64,000 nucleotides of DNA, taken from the NCBI RefSeq assembly GCF_004216665.1, contig NZ_SGWY01000004.1:124001-188000 (forward strand), written 5' to 3'. The notes under the pieces are model-generated. The model was not told the DNA's origin. It saw only the letters and a program-made list of their open reading frames with translations, and searched no databases. This DNA is from Agromyces ramosus (GTDB taxonomy: Bacteria; Actinomycetota; Actinomycetes; Actinomycetales; Microbacteriaceae). The position numbers and the translations under genes are program-made. Shown here piece by piece: positions 41,668-49,478 of the stretch (its first letter is position 1; every line of letters begins with the position of its first letter).

Positions 41668-41815
41668 TGGTCTTTCCTCCAATACCGAGGGGCGGATGCC
41701 CCTCCCAAGGTCTCTTGTCTGCTGACGCTCCCCACGCCGAAACCCGCGATCTCTCGCGGATCTCTTGGGAGGAATGTCGCGGTCTGGGCGGTGGAAGCAC
41801 CCAGCCAAACGTCGA
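41668..41815 (-). promoter_or_regulatory. Structured leader of rpmB with alternative pairings
   Basis: Read on the minus strand, CCTCCCAAG (41772-41764) can pair with CTTGGGAGG (41709-41701), enclosing a small hairpin (CCGCGA, GAGA, TCGCGG at 41759-41744). The last four bases of that 3' arm also begin a second hairpin, GAGGGGC-ATCC-GCCCCTC (41704-41687), so the two cannot form together. The first segment's CCTCC is also complementary to the GGAGG of the ribosome site. A possible -10 (TAGACT, near 41819) would give a leader of about 145 bases. This is an inference from pairing only. Confidence 0.5.
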
Positions 41816-41969
41816 GTCTACCAGACCGGCCGATCGCGGCCGTCATCGGCGGATGCCGCAGCCGCGCCGGCGGCGGGCGCATGCGACCAGGTGTCGGATG
41901 CGATGCGCGCAGGTGGAGCCGGTGGGACGGGGCTGCGGACGTGGCATCCGGCGGCGTAGCCTGACGCGC
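41816..41969. other. Divergent promoter region of rpmB and the MmcQ/YjbR gene
   Basis: No gene is visible. A TGGTAGACT extended -10-like element for rpmB lies near 41819-41827 on the minus strand. No convincing -35 partner is seen, and no Zur-type palindrome is present. Confidence 0.35.
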
Positions 41970-42362
41970 ATGGCGACGTGGGACGACGTGCGCGAGCTGG
42001 CGCTTGCGCTGCCCGAGGCGAGCGAGCACGTGTCGCGCGGAAGCGCCCAGTGGAAGGTGCGCACGAAGGGCTTCGTCTGGGAGCGTCCGCTGCGCCGCGC
42101 CGACCTCGACTCGCTCGGCATCGACGCGCAGGCGGGACCCGTGCTCGGCGCGAGGACCGAGGACGAGGCGGTGAAGTTCGCCCTGGTCTCGGAGGACCCC
42201 GCGGTGTTCTTCACGACCCCGCACTTCGACGGCTACGCCGCGGTGCTCGTGCACCTCGACCGCATCTCGAGGCGACGCCTGGGCGAGCTCGTGGCGGAGG
42301 CATGGGCGGCGGCCGCGCCCGCGAAGCTCGTCCGCGAGCACCTCGATCACGAGGTCGACTAG
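41970..42362 (+). CDS. MmcQ/YjbR family DNA-binding-like protein
   Basis: This is a 130-residue protein of the CyaY-like fold family MmcQ/YjbR. It begins MATWDDVRELALALPEASEH and contains TKGFVWERPLRRADLDSLG, ALVSEDPAVFFTTPHFDGYA and AVLVHLDRISRRRLGELVAE. YjbR relatives may bind DNA or nucleotides, but none has a firm function. The ATG at 41970 is the start of the conserved part. It is divergent from the ribosomal protein operon and converges on a membrane protein gene. Confidence 0.85.
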   Translation: MATWDDVRELALALPEASEHVSRGSAQWKVRTKGFVWERPLRRADLDSLGIDAQAGPVLGARTEDEAVKFALVSEDPAVFFTTPHFDGYAAVLVHLDRISRRRLGELVAEAWAAAAPAKLVREHLDHEVD

Positions 42363-42380
42363 TCGCTGCGCCGGCCCGTC

Positions 42381-43064
42381 TCAGCCGGCGGCCGGGGCAT
42401 CCGTGAGGTCCCTGCGTGCCTTCCGGGTGATCGGCCGTCGCGACAGGATCGCCGCGGTGAAGAAGCAGACGGCACCGAGCGCCGTGCCCAGGTTCGCCCA
42501 GAACTCGCTCACCAGGTCACCGGTCACCGGCACGACGTAGGCACCCACCGCAGAGGCGCCGAACGCGACCGACCCCGCGAGGTTCAGCCACGTGCCGTGC
42601 CAGGTGCGGGCGTCCGCGTCCCAGAGCTGTTCGCGATCCCTGGTCGCGATCACGGCGAGCGAGCTCGACACGAGGAACGCGAGGGATCCCCACGCGTCGG
42701 GCCGCCAGCCGATGCCCACGGCGTCGGGTCGGGCGATCGCCGCGGCGAGCGCAGCACCGGTCGAGATGTTGAAGAGGAGCGTTCCGAGGAACTGGATTGC
42801 GGCGGCCCACCAGTCGGCGCGATCGGCGCGGTTCATCCGGGCGTGCGGCGCCTTCCGGCCGCTCAGGCTCAACTGGATGAAGCCCGCCGTCGTGAAGAAG
42901 ATCGACCCGATGAAGAAGGTCAGGTTCGCGCCGACGACGCCGAGCCAGTTCGCGTACCAGGGCAGCGCACCGAGGAAGAAGCACACCGACCCCACCGCGA
43001 AGCCCCACGCCTCCCGGCGCAGTCGCCTCTCGGTCGGGACCGGTGGGCGGACCGGCTCGCTCAC
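42381..43064 (-). CDS. YrhK-like / hypothetical six-helix membrane protein
   Basis: This is a 227-residue protein with about six helices, for example REAWGFAVGSVCFFLGALPW, VVGANLTFFIGSIFFTTAGF and WGSLAFLVSSSLAVIATRD, and a charged middle loop ARMNRADRADWWAAAIQFLG. The pattern of helix pairs with GSxxFF-type motifs resembles YrhK-domain proteins. The GTG at 43064 is chosen because GGAGGA lies six bases before it; a GTG at 43109 would add 15 residues. A palindrome at 43147-43171 lies upstream and could control it. Confidence 0.65.
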   Translation of the reverse strand: MSEPVRPPVPTERRLRREAWGFAVGSVCFFLGALPWYANWLGVVGANLTFFIGSIFFTTAGFIQLSLSGRKAPHARMNRADRADWWAAAIQFLGTLLFNISTGAALAAAIARPDAVGIGWRPDAWGSLAFLVSSSLAVIATRDREQLWDADARTWHGTWLNLAGSVAFGASAVGAYVVPVTGDLVSEFWANLGTALGAVCFFTAAILSRRPITRKARRDLTDAPAAG

Positions 43065-43143
43065 TCCACGTCCTCCGGGATCCGCGTGTCGCGGACGGTG
43101 CTCGGTCACCGTCTCACGCCGACCCTACGCCGCACCGACCGTC

Positions 43144-43175
43144 GGCGATATCACGCGTTCTGGGTGATATCCGCC
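43144..43175. promoter_or_regulatory. Near-perfect palindrome between zur and the downstream membrane gene
   Basis: GATATCAC (43147-43154) is inverted exactly as GTGATATC (43164-43171) with nine bases between. GGC and GCC extend the arms after a one-base bulge. It lies 27 bases past the zur stop and about 80 bases before the next start on the same strand, so it may be an operator or a terminator. The low GC of the arms favours an operator. Confidence 0.5.
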
Positions 43176-43197
43176 GAGAGGCCCGGTTCGCGGCGGT

Positions 43198-43602
43198 TCA
43201 GCCCGCGTTCGCCGTGAGCAGCCTGGTGCAGTTCGCACAGAGGCCGAACACGTCGACGACGTGCGCCGCGCCGGTGAAGCCGTGGTCGGCGGCCACCCGC
43301 TTGGCCCACACCTCGACCTCGTCGGCGGCGATCTCGACCGTGAGGCCGCAGTTGCGGCAGATCAGGTGGTGATGGTGGCCCGTCGTGGTGCACGCGCGGT
43401 AGAGGGCCTCGCCCTCGGGCGACTGCAGCGAGTCGGCCTCGCCCGTGGCCGCGAGATCGCCGAGCGCGCGGTAGACCGTGGCGAGCCCGATCGGCGAGCC
43501 GCTCGCGTGCAGCGATGAGTGCAGCGCCTGCGCGCTGATGAATCCCTCGGTCTCGTCGAGGGCCTCGCGAACGGCTTCGCGTTGCCAGGTGTTGCGCTTC
43601 AT
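43198..43602 (-). CDS. zur: Fur-family zinc uptake regulator
   Basis: This is a 134-residue Fur/Zur protein. The N-terminal winged helix (KRNTWQREAVREALDETEGF, then SPIGLATVYRALGDLA) is followed by metal sites: GHHHHLICRNCGLTVEI and DVFGLCANCTRLL. The paired CxxC motifs hold structural zinc, and the GHHHH cluster senses metal. It is the last gene of the znuA-znuC-znuB-znuB operon, overlapping the second permease by four bases, which argues for zinc as the ligand and for autoregulation. The ATG at 43602 begins the conserved region. Confidence 0.9.
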   Translation of the reverse strand: MKRNTWQREAVREALDETEGFISAQALHSSLHASGSPIGLATVYRALGDLAATGEADSLQSPEGEALYRACTTTGHHHHLICRNCGLTVEIAADEVEVWAKRVAADHGFTGAAHVVDVFGLCANCTRLLTANAG

Positions 43603-44441
43603 GCGGTGCGTGCGTCCTCTGCGGTCTCCACGGGGATGGCGACTCGATTCAACGGTAGTGCGCGCACCTTGGAGATTCCCAGCGCGAGCACGAAGAACGC
43701 CGTCGCGGCGAGCGCGATGGCGGGTCCTGCAGCCACGGCGAGGGCGCGGGACGCGACGACCCCGATGATCCCGGATGCCGCGCCGATCACGGGTGCGGCG
43801 AGCAGGATGCCCCGGTAGGTCGGCACGACCAGCCGGGCGGCGGCGGCCGGCGCCGCGATCAGCGCGATCGCGAGGATCGCCCCGACCGCCGGCAGCGCGC
43901 TCACGACCATGGCGGCGGTGAGGCCGAGCACGAGCAGCTCCACCGGCCACTCGCGGTAGCCCGACGCCCGGAAGCCCGACGGGTCGAACGTCGAGAACGC
44001 GATCTCCTTGCCGAAGACCGCGACGGCCGCGACGGCGATGACGGCGACGGCGGCCGCCAGCACGATGTCCGCGTCGGTGACCGTGAGGATCGATCCGACG
44101 AGCAGCGACTCGGCCCGCACCGGCAGCCCGGGGATCACCGCCTGCAGGAGCGCGCCGGCAGCGAACCCGCCCGTCAGCACGATGCCCGCGGCGACCTGCG
44201 CGCCCTGCCGTCGCACGCGGGCGATGGCCGACATCACCGCAACGAGCACCACGGATGCCGCGGCCGCCCCGAGCGGCACGCTCACGCCGAGCGCGGCGGC
44301 CGCGACCGCTCCGGGGTAGGTGCCGTGCGTGAGCGCCTGCGCGAAGAACGTGCGACGACGCAGCACGACGAGCGCGCCGACGAATCCGGCGCCCGCGCCG
44401 ATGACGATCGACGCGAGGAGTGCACGCTCGAAGTAGCCCAT
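43599..44441 (-). CDS. znuB: Zinc ABC transporter permease (second)
   Basis: This is a 280-residue ABC-3 family permease with about eight helices. The signature stretch GAGAGFVGALVVLRRRTFFA near the N-terminus is followed by QALTHGTYPGAVAAAALGV, and a second set of helices includes ALPAVGAILAIALIAAPAAA. It forms part of the channel for zinc or manganese import. It begins with ATG at 44441, overlapping the stop of the first permease by one base (TGATG), and overlaps zur at its end. The pair may form a heterodimer. Confidence 0.9.
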   Translation of the reverse strand: MGYFERALLASIVIGAGAGFVGALVVLRRRTFFAQALTHGTYPGAVAAAALGVSVPLGAAAASVVLVAVMSAIARVRRQGAQVAAGIVLTGGFAAGALLQAVIPGLPVRAESLLVGSILTVTDADIVLAAAVAVIAVAAVAVFGKEIAFSTFDPSGFRASGYREWPVELLVLGLTAAMVVSALPAVGAILAIALIAAPAAAARLVVPTYRGILLAAPVIGAASGIIGVVASRALAVAAGPAIALAATAFFVLALGISKVRALPLNRVAIPVETAEDARTA

Positions 44442-45364
44442 CAGCGCCCCTCCCCCACGGTTGCGGCGAGCGACGCGGTCACCGGGGGCGTCCCCGACTC
44501 GGTGGCCCGCGGGTGACCGAGGCGGTCGGCGATCCAGCGACCGAGCAGCACCAGCGCGTAGCCCGCCACGAACACGGCGACGATCGTGCTGCCCGCCGGG
44601 AGGTCGATTCCCGCTCCGACCGAACCGGCGAAGCCGACGGCGAGCCCGAGCCACGCGGCGACCGAGGCGAACAGGGCGGCGACGGGGAAGAGCAGCCAGA
44701 GTCGCTGCGTCGCCAGGCGGGCGACGGCGCCCGGCACGATCAGCAGGGCGAGCACGAGCAGCGTGCCGATCGTGCTGGCCGCGGCGACCACCACGAGTGC
44801 GACGGCGCCGTTCAGCACGAGATCGAGCCACGACGCCGAATCGCCGGCGGCGCGGCTTCCACGCGCATCGAAGGCCCGGAAGAGCTGCTGCTTCATCGTG
44901 ACCGCCACCGCGGCGAGCGCCACCGCGCTGACGCCGACGAGCGGCAGGACCTCGGCCGGCGGGATCGTGAGCACCCGTCCGAACAGCAGCGCCTCCAGCT
45001 CGCCCGCGTAGTCGTCGCCGCGCGACACGACGATGACGCCGACGCTGAAGGTCGCGGTGAGCACGATCGCGATGGCGGCATCCGACGCGATGCCGGCGCG
45101 GTCGAGCCACGTCAGCACCACCGCGGCGGTCATGGCGGCGATGGCGGCACCCGGCAGGAGTCCGGCGGTGCCGCCCACGGCCAGCCCGATCGCGAGGCCC
45201 GGGAACACCGCGTGGGTCAGCCCGTCGCTGATGAACTCCAGACCGCGCAGGTTCACGAGCACGCCGACGATGCCCGCGACCACGGCGAGCACGAGCATCA
45301 CGACGAGGGCGCGCGCCATGAACGGCACCGTGAAGGCGCCGAACAGCGCGTCGACGAGGCTCAT
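44441..45364 (-). CDS. znuB: Zinc ABC transporter permease (first)
   Basis: This is a 307-residue ABC-3 permease with about eight helices. The conserved region [20 protein letters not shown] corresponds to the coupling and channel motif, and [20 protein letters not shown] to the metal path. The ATG at 45364 is taken because the preceding codons are arginine-rich and not conserved. It is 61 bases downstream of the ATPase gene, the largest gap inside this operon, and overlaps the second permease by one base. Its C-terminal tail is longer and polar. Confidence 0.9.
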   Translation of the reverse strand: MSLVDALFGAFTVPFMARALVVMLVLAVVAGIVGVLVNLRGLEFISDGLTHAVFPGLAIGLAVGGTAGLLPGAAIAAMTAAVVLTWLDRAGIASDAAIAIVLTATFSVGVIVVSRGDDYAGELEALLFGRVLTIPPAEVLPLVGVSAVALAAVAVTMKQQLFRAFDARGSRAAGDSASWLDLVLNGAVALVVVAAASTIGTLLVLALLIVPGAVARLATQRLWLLFPVAALFASVAAWLGLAVGFAGSVGAGIDLPAGSTIVAVFVAGYALVLLGRWIADRLGHPRATESGTPPVTASLAATVGEGR

Positions 45365-45425
45365 CGTGCGCCACTCCCCCACCGGATGCCAGGCGCGGTC
45401 GCGTGCCAGTATGCCGCGTTCTGCA

Positions 45426-46241
45426 TCAATGTCCCTCGTGGCCGGGAACCACGAGCGTGTGCTCGTCGAGTTCGACCTCGACGCCATCGAAGCACTCCTG
45501 CACGTTGTCGAGCGTGAGCACGTCGGCCACGGGGCCGAACGCGAGCTGCGTCCCGTTCACGAGCACGACGCGATCGCAGACGAGCTTCGCGAGTTCGAGG
45601 TCGTGCGTCGAGATGAGCACGGCGACACCCCGGGCCTTGAGGCCGCGGACCGTGTCGATGAGGGCGTCGCGATTCTGCTGGTCGAGGCCGTTGAAGGGCT
45701 CGTCGAGCAGGAGGAGGCGCGGCTCGGACGCGAGCGCCCGGGCCAGCAGGCCCCGCTGCCGCTGTCCGCCCGAGAGCTCGCCGAACCGGCGACGGGCGAG
45801 GTCGCCGAGGCCGACCGTCTCGAGCGCGCGGCGCACGGCCTCGCGATCGGCGCGTCCGGGCCAGCGGAGGAAGCCGAGCCGGCGATATCGTCCCTGCATC
45901 ACCACCTGCTCGAGGCTGATGGGGAAATCGGGGTCGAGCTCCGCGGCCTGCGGCAGGAAGCCGATCATGCCGTCCTGGGAATGCGTGCGGCGGGGACCCG
46001 CGGCCGCCGTCGATGCCTCGGTCGCGGCATCCGCTTCACTCGATGCGACGGTCATCCGGCCTGCCGTGAGCGTCACCATCCCGAGCACGCCCATGAGCAG
46101 GGTGGACTTGCCCGCGCCGTTCGGTCCGATGAGGGCGACCGCCTCGCCGGGGGCGATCTCGAGGTCGAGACCCGAGACCCCGGAACCGCCCGGGTGCGTG
46201 AAGGCCACGCCCTCGAGGCGCAGCACCGGCGACTCGGTCAT
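45426..46241 (-). CDS. znuC: Zinc ABC transporter ATP-binding protein
   Basis: This is a 271-residue ABC ATPase. Walker A is GPNGAGKST (about residues 39-47), the signature is [17 protein letters not shown], Walker B is [13 protein letters not shown] and the H-loop is VLISTHDL. An insert of about 25 residues ([20 protein letters not shown]) lies between Walker A and the Q-loop and is unusual in length and composition. It powers zinc uptake with the two permeases. The gene starts four bases after znuA ends. Confidence 0.93.
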   Translation of the reverse strand: MTESPVLRLEGVAFTHPGGSGVSGLDLEIAPGEAVALIGPNGAGKSTLLMGVLGMVTLTAGRMTVASSEADAATEASTAAAGPRRTHSQDGMIGFLPQAAELDPDFPISLEQVVMQGRYRRLGFLRWPGRADREAVRRALETVGLGDLARRRFGELSGGQRQRGLLARALASEPRLLLLDEPFNGLDQQNRDALIDTVRGLKARGVAVLISTHDLELAKLVCDRVVLVNGTQLAFGPVADVLTLDNVQECFDGVEVELDEHTLVVPGHEGH

Positions 46242-46245
46242 GCGG

Positions 46246-47337
46246 TCATCCTTGCAGGACTGCCGGGAGCGGGGAAGGCGTGACGCCCCACGACTCGAGG
46301 ATCAGGGTCGCGTTGTGGACCTGGCTGCCCAGGTACGTCTCCCCCGGGGTTCCCTCGGCGCCGAGGGAGTCGCCGTAGAGCGCGTCGTCGCCCGAGTGGA
46401 CGGTGACGCCCGCCTCCCGGGCGATGGTCTCGGCCGCCTTGGGCGAGATCGACGCCTCGGAGAACACCGCCTGGACGCCGGTGGCCCGGATCCTCGCGAC
46501 GAGGTCGTCGATCTCGGCCGCACTCGGCTCGGCATTGTCGTCGAAGCTCGGGATCACGCTGCCGACGAAGGTGAGGTCGTAGGCGTCGATGAAGTAGGTG
46601 AAGGCGTCGTGATTGGTGACCAGCAGTCGGCGGTCGACCGGCACCGCCTCGACGTTCTCCTCGATCCACGCGTCGAGCGCGTCGAGCTCGTCCAGGTACG
46701 CCTGCTCGTTCGCGGCGAGCGCGGTGGCATCAACGCCGGGCACCTTCTCGAGGCCGCGCGCGATGTTCTCGACCATGTGCTCGGCCAGCTCGGGGTCGGT
46801 CCAGATGTGCGGGTTGCCGTCGCCGTGGTCGTGGCCGTCGTGGGCATCGCCACCCGCGGCGTCGTCGTGCCCGTCCTCAGCGGCGTCCGCGCCGTCGGTG
46901 CCGTCGGCCGCCTCGTCGTCGTGGTCGTGGTCGCCCGTGCCGTACACCTCGATGCCCGTGCTCGCGTCGATGAACACCCCGTCGAAGCCCGACGCGCTCA
47001 CCGCGTCGTCGAGCCAGCTCTCGAGCCCCGCCCCGTTGACGACCAGCGCGTCGGCGTCGGCGAGGGCGAGGAGCTGCGCTGCCGACGGGTCGAAGCTGTG
47101 CGCGCTCTGCGCCGGCGCGAGGAGCTGCATGACCGCAGCCGTGCCGCCCACGAGCTCGCGCGTGAAGTCCCCCACCTGCGTGGTCGTCGCGACGATCGAC
47201 GGGCCGCTCGGTCCGTCCGAACCGGATGCCCCGGGGCTGGCGCACGAGGCCAGGGCGAGCGTTGCGGCAACCATCGCGGCACCCGTGGCGATCGCGGTGC
47301 CGGCACGTCGGTGCCGGGGCGTGGTGCGCGAGGTCAT
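46246..47337 (-). CDS. znuA: Zinc-binding lipoprotein (periplasmic-binding-type component)
   Basis: This is a 363-residue cluster A-I solute-binding protein. A signal peptide ends at the lipobox LALASC (Cys about 32). A long acidic, histidine-rich loop around residues 135-175 (DHDHDDEAADG and GDAHDGHDHGDGNPHIWTD) is the mark of zinc rather than manganese binders. The C-terminal helix region SEASISPKAAETIAREAGVT completes the fold. It captures zinc outside the membrane and passes it to the permeases. The promoter elements place the transcription start at or next to the ATG, so the mRNA may be leaderless. Confidence 0.93.
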   Translation of the reverse strand: MTSRTTPRHRRAGTAIATGAAMVAATLALASCASPGASGSDGPSGPSIVATTTQVGDFTRELVGGTAAVMQLLAPAQSAHSFDPSAAQLLALADADALVVNGAGLESWLDDAVSASGFDGVFIDASTGIEVYGTGDHDHDDEAADGTDGADAAEDGHDDAAGGDAHDGHDHGDGNPHIWTDPELAEHMVENIARGLEKVPGVDATALAANEQAYLDELDALDAWIEENVEAVPVDRRLLVTNHDAFTYFIDAYDLTFVGSVIPSFDDNAEPSAAEIDDLVARIRATGVQAVFSEASISPKAAETIAREAGVTVHSGDDALYGDSLGAEGTPGETYLGSQVHNATLILESWGVTPSPLPAVLQG

Positions 47338-47343
47338 GCGTCG

Positions 47344-47373
47344 AAACTACCTGTTATTGATAATGATTGTCAA
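47344..47373 (-). promoter_or_regulatory. Promoter of znuA with likely leaderless start
   Basis: Read on the minus strand, TTGACA (47373-47368) and TAGTTT (47349-47344) are spaced 18 bases apart. The -10 ends only six bases before the znuA ATG, so transcription should start at or next to the initiation codon, and no ribosome site precedes it. Confidence 0.6.
47357..47373. promoter_or_regulatory. Zur box at the znuA promoter
   Basis: The 17 bases TTGATAATGATTGTCAA form a palindrome with one mismatch pair, arms TTGAnAAT and ATTnTCAA. This is the typical AT-rich Fur/Zur operator. It covers the -35 element of the znuA promoter, so bound Zur would block transcription when zinc is plentiful. Confidence 0.8.
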
Positions 47374-47460
47374 AACCATGTGGCGCTCGATTCCGGAGAT
47401 GTGGAACCGCTGAACCGCACGTGACATTCCATGCGACTCCTGTGGAGAGCTTTGGCGAGT

Positions 47461-47478
47461 GTCGCACCGTCGTGCGAC
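47461..47478 (+). promoter_or_regulatory. Hairpin immediately upstream of the GNAT gene start
   Basis: GTCGCAC and GTGCGAC form a perfect seven-base stem with a CGTC loop that ends one base before the ATG at 47480. It occupies the position where a ribosome binding site would be. It could limit translation or reflect a later or leaderless start. Confidence 0.45.
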
Positions 47479-47479
47479 C

Positions 47480-47974
47480 ATGAGCCACGTGGATACGACG
47501 ACGACCCTTCTCACGTTGCATCCGTTCACCGTCGCCGACGCCGAGCGCATGCTCTCCGGCGAGGTCGACCCGCGCGACGGGTGGGAGGGCGGCTACGCCT
47601 TCACCGATGAGCCCGAGCTCCTCAGCGAGTACGTGCAGGCGGTGCACGAGAACGGCGACCCCGCCCCGTTCGGCCCCTACCTCGTGCGACGAGCCCACGA
47701 TGGCGCCACCATCGGGGGAGTGAACCTGTTCGGACCCCCCGACGACGCGGGGGCGGTCGAGTTCGCCTTCGGGCTGGTGCCGGCCGTGCGCGGCCAGGGC
47801 CTGGCCCTGCACACGGTGCTCGAGGCGGTCGAACTCGCCCGTCGCGCGGGAGCGACGACCGCGCGAGCCGACTGCGAGCTCGCGAACCTGCCGGCGCGGC
47901 GTGCGCTCGAGAACGCCGGCCTCGCCGAGGTGAGCCGCTCCGGCGACTCGCTCACCTACGAGATCCGGCTCTGA
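47480..47974 (+). CDS. GNAT-family N-acetyltransferase
   Basis: This is a 164-residue RimJ/RimL-like acetyltransferase. It begins with strand TLHPFTVADAERMLSG, carries the acetyl-CoA site VRGQGLALHTVLEAVELARR (with Q/R-x-x-G-x-G/A) and ends with NLPARRALENAGLAEVSRSG, the typical C-terminal block. It acetylates an amino group on a protein or small molecule of unknown identity. A GTG at 47459 would extend the protein by seven residues and include the upstream hairpin. It is divergent from the znuA operon. Confidence 0.85.
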   Translation: MSHVDTTTTLLTLHPFTVADAERMLSGEVDPRDGWEGGYAFTDEPELLSEYVQAVHENGDPAPFGPYLVRRAHDGATIGGVNLFGPPDDAGAVEFAFGLVPAVRGQGLALHTVLEAVELARRAGATTARADCELANLPARRALENAGLAEVSRSGDSLTYEIRL

Positions 47975-47999
47975 CGCGCAGCGGATGCCGCGGCATCCG

Positions 48000-49442
48000 C
48001 TACTCCAGCAGCAGCGCCGGCTCCTCGATGATCGACGCGACGTCGGCCAGGAACCGGCTCGCCACGTCGCCGTCGACCACCCGGTGATCGAACGAGGCGC
48101 CGACCGTGGTGACGAACCGCGGCCGCACCTCGCCGTCGACCACCCAGGGCTTCTGCTTGATCGTGCCGAGCGCGACGATCGCCACCTCGCCCGGGTTGAG
48201 GATCGGGGTGCCGGTGTCCATGCCGAAGACGCCGATGTTCGTGATCGTGATCGTGCCGCCCTGCATCTCGGCGGGCTGGGTCTTGCCCTCGCGCGCCGTC
48301 AGCGTGAGCTGCTCCAGCGCCGTCGCGAGCTCGACCATGGTCATCGCCTGCGCCTCCTTCACGTTCGGGACGATCAGACCGCGCGGCGTCGCCGCCGCGA
48401 CGCCGAGGTTCACGTAGTGCTTGACGATGATCTCCTCGTCGGTCCACTGCGCGTTCACCGACGGGTTGCGGCGCACGGCCCAGATCATGGCCTTCGCCAT
48501 GATGAGGAGGGGCGACACGCGCACCCCCGCGTAGTCGGGCGAGGCCTTGAGCCGCTTCACGTACTCCATCGTGCGCGTGGCGTCGACGTCGACGAAGACG
48601 CTGACATGCGGCGCGGAGTATGCACTCTGCACCATCGCGTTCGCGATGGCCTTCCGCACGCCCTTCACCGGAATCCGGTCCTCGCGATCGGTCGGCCACT
48701 CGGGCGTCTGGATGTTGCGGAACACGCTCACCTGGCTCGCGGAGCGGATCACGTCGTCGCGGGTGATGTCGCCGATCGGCCCGGTGGGCGCCACCCGCGA
48801 GAGGTCGACGCCGAGGTCCTTCGCGAGCTTGCGGATCGGCGGCTTCGCGATGACCGGCACGCCCGAGTCGGGTCGCGGTGCGGTCGGTGCAGCCGGTGCC
48901 GCAGCCGCGCCGGCCGGAGCACCTGCCTGGGGGCGCGGCACGGGTGCCGCCGGGGGAGTGGCGGTGGGCGCCGGGACGGTCGCGAGGTTCTCGTGCGCGC
49001 CGCCGGGTGACGGATGCCGCTTGCGGCGAGTGGCCGCCGGGCCCGAGGATCCGTGGCCGACGAGCACGGCTCCGCCGCCCTCGGACGGCGCGGCGGCGTG
49101 CGACGCGACGGTTGCGCCGGCCGCTGCCTCGGCCGTCGCGGGCGTGTCGGCCGGGGGAACCGCAGCGGAGGACGACGGCGCCGCGGCATCCGCACTGCCG
49201 CCATCCGTCTGGATGACCAGGATCGGGGTGCCCACGTCGACCGTCCTGCCCTCGTCGACGAGCAGCTCGGAGACGACCCCCTCGAACGCGCTCGGCAGCT
49301 CGACGAGCGACTTCGCCGTCTCGATCTCGACGAACACCTGGTCGAGTGCGATGCGATCGCCCGGCGCCACGCGCCACTGCACGATCTCGGCCTCGGTGAG
49401 CCCCTCGCCCACGTCGGGCAGCGGGAACCGGATCTCGCTCAT
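48000..49442 (-). CDS. bkdC: Branched-chain 2-oxoacid dehydrogenase E2 (dihydrolipoyl acyltransferase)
   Basis: This is a 480-residue E2. A lipoyl domain (residues 1-80) carries the modified lysine at about 44 in [14 protein letters not shown] long Ala/Pro-rich linker is followed by the E1/E3-binding domain ([20 protein letters not shown], about residues 198-230). The catalytic domain ends with [18 protein letters not shown], holding the HxxxDG active site. It transfers the acyl group from E1 to CoA. It lies 36 bases downstream of the E1 beta gene. No lipoamide dehydrogenase (E3) is encoded in the window, so E3 must come from elsewhere. Confidence 0.9.
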   Translation of the reverse strand: MSEIRFPLPDVGEGLTEAEIVQWRVAPGDRIALDQVFVEIETAKSLVELPSAFEGVVSELLVDEGRTVDVGTPILVIQTDGGSADAAAPSSSAAVPPADTPATAEAAAGATVASHAAAPSEGGGAVLVGHGSSGPAATRRKRHPSPGGAHENLATVPAPTATPPAAPVPRPQAGAPAGAAAAPAAPTAPRPDSGVPVIAKPPIRKLAKDLGVDLSRVAPTGPIGDITRDDVIRSASQVSVFRNIQTPEWPTDREDRIPVKGVRKAIANAMVQSAYSAPHVSVFVDVDATRTMEYVKRLKASPDYAGVRVSPLLIMAKAMIWAVRRNPSVNAQWTDEEIIVKHYVNLGVAAATPRGLIVPNVKEAQAMTMVELATALEQLTLTAREGKTQPAEMQGGTITITNIGVFGMDTGTPILNPGEVAIVALGTIKQKPWVVDGEVRPRFVTTVGASFDHRVVDGDVASRFLADVASIIEEPALLLE

Positions 49443-49478
49443 CTCACGCCTCTCTCGGGTCGCGGCCGCAGCCGCGGG

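Noticed and set aside
41668-41969. Zur box upstream of rpmB
   Set aside because: No AT-rich palindrome of the type seen at znuA is present in this interval.
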